Shown piece after piece: positions 43,669-52,236 of a DNA stretch of 64,000 nucleotides. Source of the stretch: JAAYFJ01 sp964344295. Lineage in GTDB: Bacteria; Bacillota; Clostridia; Tissierellales; Peptoniphilaceae. Within the stretch, counting starts at the first letter, position 1. The number at the start of each line of letters is the position of its first letter. The notes beneath the pieces were generated by a model that ran no database searches, was not told the origin of the DNA, and was given only the letters and a program-made list of their open reading frames with translations. A program made the position numbers and the translations under genes. Location of the stretch: contig CAYFMR010000002.1 of assembly GCA_964344295.1 (NCBI GenBank), positions 62,001-126,000 on the forward strand, in the 5' to 3' direction.

Positions 43669-44097
43669 TTAACCCTCCAATTGATCGATGCGGCGTTGAT
43701 GTCTTCCGCCTTCAAATTCCGTTTCTAAAAATACTTTGACCATACTCAGTGCCAGGCCTTCTCCAATGACGCGACCTCCCATAGCCATGATGTTCGCATC
43801 ATTGTGCTGACGCGTAAGTCTGGCGGTAAATTCGTCATGGCATAAGGCACAGCGAGCGCCTTTGACCTTGTTGGCGGCGATGGAAATGCCGATGCCCGTG
43901 CCACAGATGACGATGCCCCGGTCCGCTTCTCCAGCCACCACAGCTTCTGCCACGCGGCGACCATAAACGGGATAATCTACCGATTCATGGTCATTGGTGC
44001 CGAAATCCAGCACTTCGTGGCCCCACTTTTGCAATACTTTCACCACGGCCATTTTTAAATCCACGCCACCGTGATCACATCCTACAGCAATTTTCAC
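43669..44097 (-). CDS. rpiB: Ribose-5-phosphate isomerase B
   Basis: Interconverts ribose-5-phosphate and ribulose-5-phosphate. The 142-residue protein has VGCDHGG (residues 5-11), the catalytic C65 in [17 protein letters not shown], and the [17 protein letters not shown] motif. It is full length for RpiB. It overlaps ywlC by 4 bases, the conserved ywlC-rpiB-upp order. Confidence 0.96.
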   Translation of the reverse strand: MKIAVGCDHGGVDLKMAVVKVLQKWGHEVLDFGTNDHESVDYPVYGRRVAEAVVAGEADRGIVICGTGIGISIAANKVKGARCALCHDEFTARLTRQHNDANIMAMGGRVIGEGLALSMVKVFLETEFEGGRHQRRIDQLEG

Positions 44098-45089
44098 TGT
44101 TTCTTCTCCTCCCTGCCGGCTGCTTTTAAAAGCCGATTCATATATGCGACCCCCATCTCTTCCTTCGCAAAGCCTTGGACCACAATGAGGCTCACATCTT
44201 CTCGGTCTAAGGTGCGCAGTCCATCAAAGAGGTGGGCGGCACTCGTTTTCACGTCTGAATGTTCACTTAAAGGGTAGCACTTGGCAGGGCTTAGCTCTTG
44301 GATCCATTTCCGGCTGGCTAGCAGCGCACCATCGGGATGGGTTGCCAACAATGTCTGAGCCTCCTCCAAGCTCATCGCCACAGCCACCGGCGCTTTCGGT
44401 GCATAGTGGCGGTATTTTTGGCCCGGTGACTTAGGCACTTCACCCGGTCGCAATCCAGGGTCCATGGCTACGGGAACGCCCCTCTTCTCGAGCATCTCCG
44501 CCGTAACCGCACCAGGGCGCAGAATCAGCGGAGGCCATACCGTCATGTCTAAAACCGTCGACTCCAAGCCTACATCCGTCTCTCCGCCGTCTAAGATATA
44601 GGGGATGCGTCCCTCCATATCCTCCCAGACGTGGGAAGCTTTAGTCGGACTCGGTCGACCGGAACGATTCGCCGACGGTGCTGCCACGGGAATCCCAGCC
44701 TCTTTCAAAAGCTTGCGAGCAACGGGATGACTAGGCATGCGGATAGCCACAGTGGAAAGCCCAGCCGTAATCTCCCGCGGCACCTTAGGCGATGCAGGAA
44801 AAATCAAAGTCAAGGGACCCGGCCAAAAAGCTTCTGCTACTTGTTTAGCTCCTTGCGGCCAAGAAGTCACTAGTTCGTCGATTTCGTCTAAATCCTGGAC
44901 ATGCACGATGAGCGGATTATCCCTCGGCCGACCTTTCGCCACAAAGATGGCCTCAATGGCTTCGGGATTGAAGGCATCTGCCCCTAAACCGTAGACTGTC
45001 TCCGTGGGAAAAGCCACCACACGACCCTCTCGTAAATATATCGCCGCCTCACAAATGGCTTCATCATTGGCTTTTTTGATGATTGTCAT
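44094..45089 (-). CDS. Threonylcarbamoyl-AMP synthase (Sua5/YwlC family)
   Basis: Makes threonylcarbamoyl-AMP for the t6A37 modification of ANN-decoding tRNAs. The 331-residue protein has a YrdC domain (about 1-205, with VAFPTETVYGLGADA and KGRPRDNPLIVH, PSANRSGRPSPT) and a C-terminal Sua5 domain (about 230-325, SPGQKYRHYAPKAPV). It is the long (Sua5) form. It is the first gene of the ywlC-rpiB-upp-tagO-wecB-thlA run; a perfect TATAAT lies at 45121-45126 upstream. Confidence 0.95.
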   Translation of the reverse strand: MTIIKKANDEAICEAAIYLREGRVVAFPTETVYGLGADAFNPEAIEAIFVAKGRPRDNPLIVHVQDLDEIDELVTSWPQGAKQVAEAFWPGPLTLIFPASPKVPREITAGLSTVAIRMPSHPVARKLLKEAGIPVAAPSANRSGRPSPTKASHVWEDMEGRIPYILDGGETDVGLESTVLDMTVWPPLILRPGAVTAEMLEKRGVPVAMDPGLRPGEVPKSPGQKYRHYAPKAPVAVAMSLEEAQTLLATHPDGALLASRKWIQELSPAKCYPLSEHSDVKTSAAHLFDGLRTLDREDVSLIVVQGFAKEEMGVAYMNRLLKAAGREEKKQ

Positions 45090-45120
45090 GTCGGTTACCC
45101 CTTTTTATCTAATCTTTATC

Positions 45121-45126
45121 ATTATA
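45121..45126 (-). promoter_or_regulatory. -10 box upstream of ywlC
   Basis: A perfect TATAAT on the minus strand, 32 bases before the ywlC start, preceded by GCGT. No acceptable -35 at 16-18 bases. Confidence 0.4.
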
Positions 45127-45129
45127 ACG

Positions 45130-45420
45130 CATCAAGACCCTTTTTTCCATTAAAAAGACCGGACTACCTGACTGAACCACCATTTCGTGTAGAGAAGTCC
45201 CTCTCCTTTGGACACAGCTACCACTCAACTAACATCATCGGCCCAGCCACCATGGTTCTATCTACGTGCAAGAGTTTTCCTGCTGCCACTTTTTTACACG
45301 CAAAAGGCTACTTTTTTACCCGCCCTGCGGGTATGAAAATGCTTCTCTGTGTCTGGCCACTTGGCTGATTCTCCCGCGGCTCCCTAACCCAGCCGAAGAC
45401 TGCTTTCCGTCTACTGGCAT
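45130..45420. other. Intergenic stretch without a supportable gene
   Basis: About 290 bases. The only structure seen is a hairpin near 45317-45333 (TACCCGC / GCGGGTA, 3-base loop) flanked by T-rich DNA on the left and A-rich DNA on the right, so it is not a conventional terminator in either direction. Short frames lack ribosome sites. Confidence 0.4.
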
Positions 45421-45424
45421 AAAA

Positions 45425-45452
45425 AAAGACACTACCCATAGGCAATGTCTTT
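45425..45452 (-). terminator. Terminator of the ferritin gene
   Basis: Stem AAAGACA / TGTCTTT extended inward by imperfect pairs, then seven T on the minus strand, 19 bases past the ferritin stop. Confidence 0.75.
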
Positions 45453-45471
45453 AGTATGACTTATTATTCGT

Positions 45472-45963
45472 TTATTCTTCCCTTGCTCCTAGTTTTGAGT
45501 TTAGCATATACAGCCCTTGCCATTTGCCTTCCATTCTCTCCAGAGCCGTCACAATGGGTTTTAAGGAGTTTTCTTCTTCGCGTTGTTCCATGATGAACCA
45601 TTGCAAAAATTCCATGGCTTCATGGCAATTTTCTTCTCTGGCTATATCCATCAGCTCACGAATTTTCTTTGTTACCAGTTTTTCATGAGCCAAGCTTTCT
45701 TGGAAGACTTCTAAGAAAGAAGGATAATCCGTTTTAACTTGAGGGATGGCGGTGTATTCGATTTCGCCGTCCATGTCAAAGATAAAGTCTTTAAATTTCA
45801 TGGCGTGTTCGAATTCTTCCATGGCCTGTTTGTTAAACCAATGAGCAAATCCATCCATATCTTGCGCTTCACAGTAGGCGCCCATACCTAAATAGACGTA
45901 GGCTGATTCTATTTCAAAGTTCATTTGTACGACCATTGCTTGTAATAAATTTTTACTTGCCAT
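45472..45963 (-). CDS. Ferritin
   Basis: A 163-residue non-haem ferritin that oxidises and stores iron in a 24-subunit shell. Ferroxidase ligands are seen at E17 (NFEIES), E50 and H53 (MEEFEHAM), with E93 or so and Q in the later helices (MEFLQWFIMEQREEE). It follows GGAGGAGA. A small uncharacterised gene lies 20 bases upstream in the same direction, so the two are probably one operon. Confidence 0.94.
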   Translation of the reverse strand: MASKNLLQAMVVQMNFEIESAYVYLGMGAYCEAQDMDGFAHWFNKQAMEEFEHAMKFKDFIFDMDGEIEYTAIPQVKTDYPSFLEVFQESLAHEKLVTKKIRELMDIAREENCHEAMEFLQWFIMEQREEENSLKPIVTALERMEGKWQGLYMLNSKLGAREE

Positions 45964-45983
45964 TGTATCTCCTCCATTTTCTT

Positions 45984-46259
45984 TTAACGTGGTTCGTATT
46001 CTTCGTAGATATTATAAAGGTCAATACCCGCCTCTGTAAAAGTTCGGACCAAAGTAGGGATTTCATCTGTGCCTAACGACACGTCCACACCATTGTATTT
46101 ATAGACGACACTCGTTTCGTCGACAAACGGACAGCGTTTCATCAAATCCATGACGCGACCTTCGACGGCAGGTAGATTTCCAATCATAAAAAACATCTTA
46201 CGTTTATGGTCGGCCTCGTCTTTTAAATCCAACTTGTTTATCAATACTGTGGTATTCAT
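45984..46259 (-). CDS. Conserved-looking 91-residue protein of unknown function
   Basis: A small soluble protein with a plausible compact alpha/beta fold: MNTTVLINKLDLK start, a helix-rich middle (ADHKRKMFFMIGNLPAVEGRVMDLMKR), and a C-terminal SLGTDEIPTLVRTFTEAGIDLYNIYEEYEP. One cysteine is present. A good ribosome site (AAAGAGGTG) supports translation. It is directly upstream of ferritin. I do not recognise the family. The C-terminal pattern resembles an ACT-like small-molecule-binding domain, but this is weak. Confidence 0.6.
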   Translation of the reverse strand: MNTTVLINKLDLKDEADHKRKMFFMIGNLPAVEGRVMDLMKRCPFVDETSVVYKYNGVDVSLGTDEIPTLVRTFTEAGIDLYNIYEEYEPR

Positions 46260-46331
46260 CTCTACACCTCTTTATATCTGTCTGATAGATACCCTTAGCC
46301 CAGGGGATTAAACACAATTCCACGATAAAAA

Positions 46332-46356
46332 AAGAGCGAGGTCTCCCTTCGCTCTT
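46332..46356 (-). terminator. Terminator of the CNNM-type gene
   Basis: Stem AAGAGCGA / TCGCTCTT with a 9-base loop, then seven T on the minus strand, just past the stop at 46370. Confidence 0.85.
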
Positions 46357-46369
46357 AACTTCATATCTT

Positions 46370-47722
46370 TTATGCGCTTGTGTGCGTTTTTTCGTCAGCC
46401 TCTTCTTCTGGCAAAACCAGCTCTAACTGTTCGACTCGTTTGTCTTTGACTTTTACCACGTTCAGCACGATACCCTGGTCACATTCCACGGAGTAACGGG
46501 TCGCATCCTCTTCTTCCGGAATAAAGCCCAGCTTTTCAATCATCAAGCCACTCATGGTTTCATGGTTTTCTGATGTCAACTCAAGTCCTAACTCATCATT
46601 GACATCATCGATATCAGAGGCCCCATCGATGAGGTAATGCCTTGCGTCTAATCGCTGAATGCTCAAGGGTTCCTCATCATACTCGTCTTTGATTTCACCT
46701 ACCACTTCTTCCACAATGTCTTCCATCGTAACGATTCCTGAGAATCCACCATATTCGTCGATTAAAATGGCCATGTAATTACGCGTTAACTGCAATTCTC
46801 GCAACAATGTATCGATCTTTTTCGACTCTGGGACAAAATACGGCTCTTTCATCACTTCTCTGATTTCCGCATAGGCGTAGTTATTTTTTGAGAAGTGCAC
46901 GAAGAGATCTTTGATGTAGACAGTTCCCACAATGTTATCATAAGATTCCTCATATACGGGAATCCGTGAATGGCCAGATGCCAACATTTCATCGATGGTT
47001 TCGATGCCGAAATCGTCAATATCAATCATGAATACATCAGTGCGCGGCGTCATGATCTCATAAGCTAACTTGTCGTCAAAGTCAAAGATAGAGATGAGCA
47101 TCTCCTCGCCGGCGGAGTCAAAGAGACCCTGTTCTTGGCCGACTTTGATATACGATTTGATTTCTTCTTCAGAAATGCGCTCTTCCAGGTCATCATCATG
47201 TTGCCCTGTTAACTTTAAAACACCGGATGTCGCTGTTGATAACACACTGACAAACGGCTTAAAAATCACGGAGACAAAAGCGATGGTCGGCGCTGCCCAA
47301 AGGGCAATTTTATCTGCATTTTGTATGGCGATGCGCTTCGGTACAAGTTCCCCAAAAATCAATGTAAAAAAAGACAAGATAATGGTGATGGCAATCACCG
47401 ATATCACCGATCCATAGGGTATACCCTTTAAAGCCATCCAATAGGCCAGTCGCTTGGAGATCGTCGTCGCCGCTGTAGCAGATGACAAATAGCCCGCCAG
47501 GGTAATACTGACTTGAATCGTCGATAAAAATCTAGTGGGCTCATCAAAAATCATCGCCAGTTTCTTGGCCTTGGGATCTCCCTTTTCCGCCATATTGCGA
47601 ATTGACGTTTTGTTCGCTGAAATCACCGCCATCTCTGCTGCTGCAAAAAAAGCATTCACAGCCGTTAAGATGACAATAATCAATAGTTGCAGTCCGAGTT
47701 GCCCCCCCGGATAATCATCCAT
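46370..47722 (-). CDS. CNNM/CBS/CorC-domain membrane protein (hemolysin C-like family)
   Basis: A 450-residue protein. The CNNM transmembrane domain (about 1-195, starting LQLLIIVILTAVNAFFAAAEMAVIS), a CBS pair (about 215-340, MTPRTDVFMIDIDD; EYGGFSGIVTMEDIVEE) and a CorC_HlyC C-terminal domain (about 355-440) are in the standard order. Related proteins transport or regulate Mg2+ efflux; the hemolysin name is historical. It has a near-perfect promoter and its own terminator. Confidence 0.92.
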   Translation of the reverse strand: MDDYPGGQLGLQLLIIVILTAVNAFFAAAEMAVISANKTSIRNMAEKGDPKAKKLAMIFDEPTRFLSTIQVSITLAGYLSSATAATTISKRLAYWMALKGIPYGSVISVIAITIILSFFTLIFGELVPKRIAIQNADKIALWAAPTIAFVSVIFKPFVSVLSTATSGVLKLTGQHDDDLEERISEEEIKSYIKVGQEQGLFDSAGEEMLISIFDFDDKLAYEIMTPRTDVFMIDIDDFGIETIDEMLASGHSRIPVYEESYDNIVGTVYIKDLFVHFSKNNYAYAEIREVMKEPYFVPESKKIDTLLRELQLTRNYMAILIDEYGGFSGIVTMEDIVEEVVGEIKDEYDEEPLSIQRLDARHYLIDGASDIDDVNDELGLELTSENHETMSGLMIEKLGFIPEEEDATRYSVECDQGIVLNVVKVKDKRVEQLELVLPEEEADEKTHTSA

Positions 47723-47745
47723 AATGTAATTCCTCCCTTTTGTCT

Positions 47746-47774
47746 ATTATACTCTGCGTTGGCCTTTGTGACAA
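47746..47774 (-). promoter_or_regulatory. Sigma-A promoter of the CNNM-type gene
   Basis: TTGTCA (47769-47774), 17 bases, TATAAT (47746-47751) on the minus strand. Confidence 0.75.
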
Positions 47775-47819
47775 CGTTTATAAATAATCTCTAAATAACA
47801 TGCTACATACATATAACTA

Positions 47820-47828
47820 TGTTATAAT
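47820..47828 (+). promoter_or_regulatory. Extended -10 promoter of the aminotransferase gene
   Basis: TGTTATAAT on the plus strand, a perfect -10 with upstream TG, 37 bases before the ATG. No good -35. Confidence 0.45.
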
Positions 47829-47865
47829 GAAAGGACAAATTATCGAACAGGGAAAGGAGTTTCTC

Positions 47866-49059
47866 ATGAAATTATCAAAACGAGTCAGTTCCATGCAATC
47901 CTCACCAATCCGTCGATTGGTCCCCTACGCCGACAAAGCTCGTGCAGCGGGCAAGAAAGTGTATCCCCTTAATATTGGTCAGCCGGACATTGCTACCCCT
48001 CCGTCTTTTTTCGAGGCCATCAAAGACTTTAATCTCGAAGTCCTCGCCTATGAAAATTCTCGTGGGAACGCTGACCTGATCAACGCTTTAATCGACTACT
48101 ACCAAAACTATGACATGCACTTTGAACCGGAAGACATCGTCATTACCAACGGTGGTAGTGAAGCACTGCTATTTTCCATCATGGCCGTCTGCGATCCAGG
48201 AGACATCATCTTGACACCGGAACCATATTACACGAATTACAATGGCTTCGCTTCCTCGGTGAATGTTGACGTCAAAGGTCTGACGACAAAAGCGGAAGAT
48301 GGCTTCCATTTCCCCGACAAAGAAACATTTTTATCCCGCATCTGTGACAAGACCAAAGCCTTTGTCTTCTCTAACCCCGGCAACCCCACTGGCGTAGTTT
48401 ACTCTCCAGAAGAATTGAAAATGTTAGCCGAGATCGCCCTGGAAAAAGACATTTTCATCATCGCTGACGAAGTCTACCGTGAATTTATTTACGATGGCCT
48501 AGCTTATCAATCCATGGGCTCCTTCAAAGAAGTGGAAGACCGCGTCATCATCATTGACTCCGTTTCCAAACGCTATAGCGCATGCGGTGCCCGCATTGGC
48601 TCCATCGCTAGCAAAAACCGTGAACTCATGGATAACATCCTAAAGCTTTGCCAAAGCCGTCTTTGCGTCCCCACAGTCGAACAAATCGGAGCAGCAGCCC
48701 TTTATCGCACTCCGGTATCCTACTTCAAAGAAGTCAACGATGAGTACAAACACCGCCGCGATGTCGTCTTTCAAGCGTTGCAAAAGATGGATGGCGTCAT
48801 CTGCAAAGAGCCTAAAGGCGCTTTCTATGTCGCTGTAAAATTCCCCATTGACGATGCTGAAAAATTCATCATCTGGATGTTGGAAGAATTCGAATACAAA
48901 GGCCAAACTGTTATGATGGCCCCCCTAGAAGGCTTCTATGCCACAGAGGGACTGGGTAAAGACGAAGCTCGTATCGCCTACATCTTGGAAGCTCCCGAGC
49001 TGGAAAAAGCCATGGAAACATTGGCAGAAGCCTTAAAAGCTTATCCTGGCCGAAAATAA
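47866..49059 (+). CDS. Class I/II PLP-dependent aminotransferase
   Basis: A 397-residue fold-type I aminotransferase of the aspartate family. It starts MKLSKRVSSMQSSPIRRLVP, with PLNIGQPDIATP, FSNPGNPTGVVYS, the AcDE motif IIADEVYREF and the PLP lysine in DSVSKRYSACGARIG. GGAAAGGAG precedes the ATG by 6 bases. The amino-acid partner cannot be set from sequence; the QPDIATPPSF motif suggests a broad aromatic/aspartate type. It is a single-gene unit, divergent from the CNNM gene and convergent with the radical SAM gene. Confidence 0.93.
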   Translation: MKLSKRVSSMQSSPIRRLVPYADKARAAGKKVYPLNIGQPDIATPPSFFEAIKDFNLEVLAYENSRGNADLINALIDYYQNYDMHFEPEDIVITNGGSEALLFSIMAVCDPGDIILTPEPYYTNYNGFASSVNVDVKGLTTKAEDGFHFPDKETFLSRICDKTKAFVFSNPGNPTGVVYSPEELKMLAEIALEKDIFIIADEVYREFIYDGLAYQSMGSFKEVEDRVIIIDSVSKRYSACGARIGSIASKNRELMDNILKLCQSRLCVPTVEQIGAAALYRTPVSYFKEVNDEYKHRRDVVFQALQKMDGVICKEPKGAFYVAVKFPIDDAEKFIIWMLEEFEYKGQTVMMAPLEGFYATEGLGKDEARIAYILEAPELEKAMETLAEALKAYPGRK

Positions 49060-49078
49060 TCGAAAATAAGAAACGTCA

Positions 49079-49115
49079 AAAAAACGGTGACTGGTGACTA
49101 CTAGTCACCGTTTTT
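49079..49115. terminator. Bidirectional terminator
   Basis: Stem AAAACGGTGACT / AGTCACCGTTTT over 12 bases with a 10-base loop, flanked by A and T runs on both sides. It serves the convergent aminotransferase and radical SAM genes. Confidence 0.88.
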
Positions 49116-49125
49116 GATTTGCTGC

Positions 49126-49995
49126 TTACAATGCGCGATATTTGGATTTATACTGCCTATCATCAATGGCCAAGCCTCTTTCAATATCCGATAAGATTTT
49201 TGCCTTATCTTGGGGGAAAACCCCACGCAGCGGCACATAGTTACTGGCGTGGTTGCTGCGGAATACCCCATGGGGCACGTCAATGTGTTCCACTAGAAGC
49301 TTCGTTTCTTCCAAAATCTCATGGGGCTCCAAATAGGCAAAGCTGCCTTCTTGAATTTCTCGGTACATCGGTGCCTGCGGCTCTAAAAGAAGTGTTAGCA
49401 ATCCAATGTAATCCGGTTGCATAGCATTAATCAGCTTTGCCGTCTCTAAAGCGTGTTCTCTAGATTTTTCCCGGCCGCCAATCCCGGAGATAAACGTAGC
49501 GGATAAGAGAAGACCAGCCTCTCTGACTTTTCTGCCCGCAGTTATGATTTCCTCTGGTGTCACGCCCTTTTTAATATGCTCCAGAATCGTAGCACTACCA
49601 GATTCTACGCCCAGGTACACAAAAGTCAGGCCGTGCTCTTTTAAGAGTTTAAGCTCGTCTACAGACTTGCGCAGCAAACTTTGGGTCGTGGCGTAAATAT
49701 TGATCTGTTCCACTTCAGGATAGATAATCTTAGCCCCATCTAGAACCTTACGCAGGTCATCTGTAGGCATGATCATGCTGTCACCGTCAGCTAGGAAAAT
49801 CCGCTCCACATGGGGATAGACTTGGCGTGCCACAGCCATATCATCCAAAATCTGGCGTAGCGATTTGATACGAAAAGCTTCTCCCTTATACATGGAGCAA
49901 AACGTACATTCATTGTGGGGGCAGCCAATCGTAGCTTGAATAATTAATGAACGTGCCTCAGAAGGCGGCCGGTACACTCTTCCTTCATAAAACAT
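49126..49995 (-). CDS. Radical SAM protein of unknown function
   Basis: A 289-residue protein with a radical SAM core. The cluster cysteines are C25, C30 and C33 in IGCPHNECTFC, a CX4CX2C spacing instead of the usual CX3CX2C. Further motifs: FLADGDSMIMPTDDL (about 88-102), GLTFVYLGVESGS and ATFISGIGG. There is no second cluster domain or B12 domain. It begins 15 bases after butyrate kinase in the same direction; this pairing suggests expression together, not necessarily a shared pathway. Product unknown. Confidence 0.85.
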   Translation of the reverse strand: MFYEGRVYRPPSEARSLIIQATIGCPHNECTFCSMYKGEAFRIKSLRQILDDMAVARQVYPHVERIFLADGDSMIMPTDDLRKVLDGAKIIYPEVEQINIYATTQSLLRKSVDELKLLKEHGLTFVYLGVESGSATILEHIKKGVTPEEIITAGRKVREAGLLLSATFISGIGGREKSREHALETAKLINAMQPDYIGLLTLLLEPQAPMYREIQEGSFAYLEPHEILEETKLLVEHIDVPHGVFRSNHASNYVPLRGVFPQDKAKILSDIERGLAIDDRQYKSKYRAL

Positions 49996-50010
49996 AAGAT
50001 GCCCCTTTCT

Positions 50011-51066
50011 TTATCCTTCAAAACTTCTCGCCTGTTCTTCGCCCAGTAATACGCGAAGTACGCCGTAGGCCAAAGCCTGCAACTCGATTTCCCCTGGGCG
50101 GATATAGCATGGAGCGATAAAGCTGATACGGTCTTCCAATTTTTTCATCAATGTCTGGCTATGAGCAATGCCCCCCATCATGATAATGGCATCGACCTGG
50201 CCGTTTACCATAGTCGCCAAACCTCCAGCTGCAAAGGCAATGCGATACATCATGGCCTCCAAGACCATGGCAGCGTGTTCATCTCCTTCCTGAGCCAGCC
50301 GTTCCACTTCCCGTACATCGGTGGTGCCAAAGTGGCTCATCAGTCCTCCTTGGGAGCGAAGACGTTTCATCAGTACGGCTTCCGCTTCCCCCATAAAAGC
50401 TGGTACAAACTGGCGTAAAGGCGCTCCGCCACTACGTTCTGGGCTAAATGGCCCTTCGTCATCTCCAATAATGTCCACCATGCGTCCCTTTTCAAACATG
50501 GACAAGCTGGTGCCACCACCCATGTGGATGGCTAATATATTTTTCTCATGAAAGTCCCAGCCCTTTTCTTCGCAAAGGTTTAACACATTAGCTCGCATAT
50601 TAAGGGTATGCACCGCTGCCTTGCGGTTGATTTCCTTAAGCCCTGTGATCCTGGCAAAATCCACCATCTCATCCGTGGAGACAGCATCGTAAATATAAGC
50701 GGAAATGCCTGCCTCCTGAGCTATGCGATAGGCAATCACTCCAGCTAAGTTGGAAGCATGCTCATTCATAGGATGGTGCAAGAGCCGATCCACCAACGCC
50801 TCGTTGACTTTATAGGCTCCGGATTGTAAGGGAGCCACCGGTCCCCCTCGTCCGGCAATGGCCGCAAAATCTTTCGGCGTCAAGCCATGCTCTCGAATAG
50901 CTTCTCTGACTAAGTTTTCTCGAAACGATAGTTGGTCAGAGATGGTAGCAAAAGGCATCAACTCCTCCTTACTATGCTCCACTGTCTGACTAAATAACAT
51001 ATCCCTGTCTTCAAAGACGGCAAGTTTGGTCGATGTCGATCCCGGGTTAATAACTAAAATTTTCAT
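50011..51066 (-). CDS. buk: Butyrate kinase
   Basis: Phosphorylates ADP from butyryl-phosphate in the last step of butyrate fermentation. The 351-residue protein is of the acetokinase fold (short form, versus about 400 in acetate kinase) with KILVINPGSTSTKLAVFED at the start, GRGGPVAP, IHMGGGTSLSMF and MGGIAHS. AAAGGAAG precedes the ATG. No phosphotransbutyrylase (ptb) gene lies beside it. Branched-chain acyl kinase activity is also possible in the family. Confidence 0.94.
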   Translation of the reverse strand: MKILVINPGSTSTKLAVFEDRDMLFSQTVEHSKEELMPFATISDQLSFRENLVREAIREHGLTPKDFAAIAGRGGPVAPLQSGAYKVNEALVDRLLHHPMNEHASNLAGVIAYRIAQEAGISAYIYDAVSTDEMVDFARITGLKEINRKAAVHTLNMRANVLNLCEEKGWDFHEKNILAIHMGGGTSLSMFEKGRMVDIIGDDEGPFSPERSGGAPLRQFVPAFMGEAEAVLMKRLRSQGGLMSHFGTTDVREVERLAQEGDEHAAMVLEAMMYRIAFAAGGLATMVNGQVDAIIMMGGIAHSQTLMKKLEDRISFIAPCYIRPGEIELQALAYGVLRVLLGEEQARSFEG

Positions 51067-51150
51067 TGGACACTTCCTTTCTTTAAAATTTTCAAAAATC
51101 GCGATTTCTTCCTGCTTCTCTTTTAAATCTCCTCACAGTTTCAACAAGTT

Positions 51151-51160
51151 GTGGTATACT
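51151..51160 (+). promoter_or_regulatory. Extended -10 promoter of the YheO-like regulator
   Basis: GTGGTATACT on the plus strand, a -10 TATACT with TG one base upstream, 26 bases before the ATG. No clear -35. Confidence 0.4.
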
Positions 51161-51186
51161 AAATGTGAAAGAAGGTGATCTAAACC

Positions 51187-51801
51187 ATGACCGAACAAGA
51201 ATTTATTGATTTTCTAACAGATTTCGCTTCCCTCATCGCTGAAATGTTTGGTGAAAACTGTGAGGTCGTCGTTTCAGATGCGGATAATGAAGAACATGCT
51301 GTGCTGGCCATTTTTAATGGCCATGTTTCCGGACGCGAGGTGGGTTCTCCCATGCTAGACATCGTCCGAAAGCGCATTGCCAATAGCGCTGATGGATATT
51401 TAATCAATTACGACATGCGGGAAACCCTGAAAAAAAACATCAAATCTTCAACGATTTCCACCGCCTTTAACGACCGTCACTTCTCCATCTGCATTAACTA
51501 TAACTGTGAAGACATGAGCAATATGCATCATTTTTTAACACAGTTTCTATCCATGACGGATAATTCTGCCAACATCCCCGACTATTCTTCAGAAAATATT
51601 ATCAAACAAAGCATTGAGGAGATTGTCACGAGAATTGGCAAGCCCATGTCCATGATGGGCAAAGCTGATCGCCTTGAAGTGATTAACCAGCTAAACCAGC
51701 TAGGGCTTTTGAAAATGCAAAAGTCCATCCCAGAAATCGCCCGCATTATGGGGATTTCACGCTATACCGTCTATAACTATATGAAAGAATTGGGTATCTA
51801 A
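51187..51801 (+). CDS. YheO/DauR-family regulator (PAS-like domain and HTH)
   Basis: A 204-residue cytoplasmic regulator. A YheO-like PAS domain covers about 1-115 (FIDFLTDFASLIAEMFGENCEVVVSD). The C-terminal helix-turn-helix is about 145-203 (EVINQLNQLGLLKMQKSIPEIARIMGISRYTVYNYMKELG). GAAGGTGATCTAAACC precedes the ATG. A dCMP deaminase gene starts right after its stop. The ligand is unknown. This family often controls nearby metabolic genes, so deaminase or the divergent butyrate kinase are candidate targets. Confidence 0.85.
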   Translation: MTEQEFIDFLTDFASLIAEMFGENCEVVVSDADNEEHAVLAIFNGHVSGREVGSPMLDIVRKRIANSADGYLINYDMRETLKKNIKSSTISTAFNDRHFSICINYNCEDMSNMHHFLTQFLSMTDNSANIPDYSSENIIKQSIEEIVTRIGKPMSMMGKADRLEVINQLNQLGLLKMQKSIPEIARIMGISRYTVYNYMKELGI

Positions 51802-52236
51802 ATGAAACGTAAAAGCTGGCATCAATATTTTATGGAAATTACTGAAATGGTCGCCACCCGTTCTACCTGTGATCGCGCCTTTGTGGGCTGTGTTTTAGTC
51901 AACAAAGACCATCGTATTATCAGCACCGGCTACAACGGCTCCGTCGCCGGCAACCCGCACTGCAGTGAAGTGGGCCACACCATGCGAGACGGCCACTGTA
52001 TTGCCACCATCCACGCCGAGATGAACGCCCTACTCTATTGTGCCAGAGAAGGAATTTCCGTCAAGGACTCTACTGCTTATATTACCCATTTTCCCTGTTT
52101 AAACTGCACAAAAGCTCTCATTCAAGCCGGCATCAAAGCCATCTATTACCAAAAGGGCTATCGCATCGACGATTATGCTTTAGAACTATTACATAAAAAC
52201 CAAGTCCAAATCGTCCATTGGCAAGGAGATGACTAA
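51802..52236 (+). CDS. dCMP deaminase (ComEB-like)
   Basis: Deaminates dCMP to dUMP for dTMP synthesis. The 144-residue protein has the zinc motif HAEMNALLY (near residue 70) and PCLNC (near residue 97), with a further extra-zinc HCSEVGHTMRDGHC. It starts directly after the upstream stop (TAAATG). In other Clostridia this gene sits between upp and tagO; here it is 9 kb away. Its stop overlaps the convergent RNase H gene stop by 4 bases. Confidence 0.93.
   Translation: MKRKSWHQYFMEITEMVATRSTCDRAFVGCVLVNKDHRIISTGYNGSVAGNPHCSEVGHTMRDGHCIATIHAEMNALLYCAREGISVKDSTAYITHFPCLNCTKALIQAGIKAIYYQKGYRIDDYALELLHKNQVQIVHWQGDD

Noticed and set aside
45317..45333. TACCCGC/GCGGGTA hairpin as terminator in the ywlC-ferritin gap
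   Set aside because: Flanked by T before and A after in plus direction, and the reverse on the minus strand, so no U-tract follows the stem.
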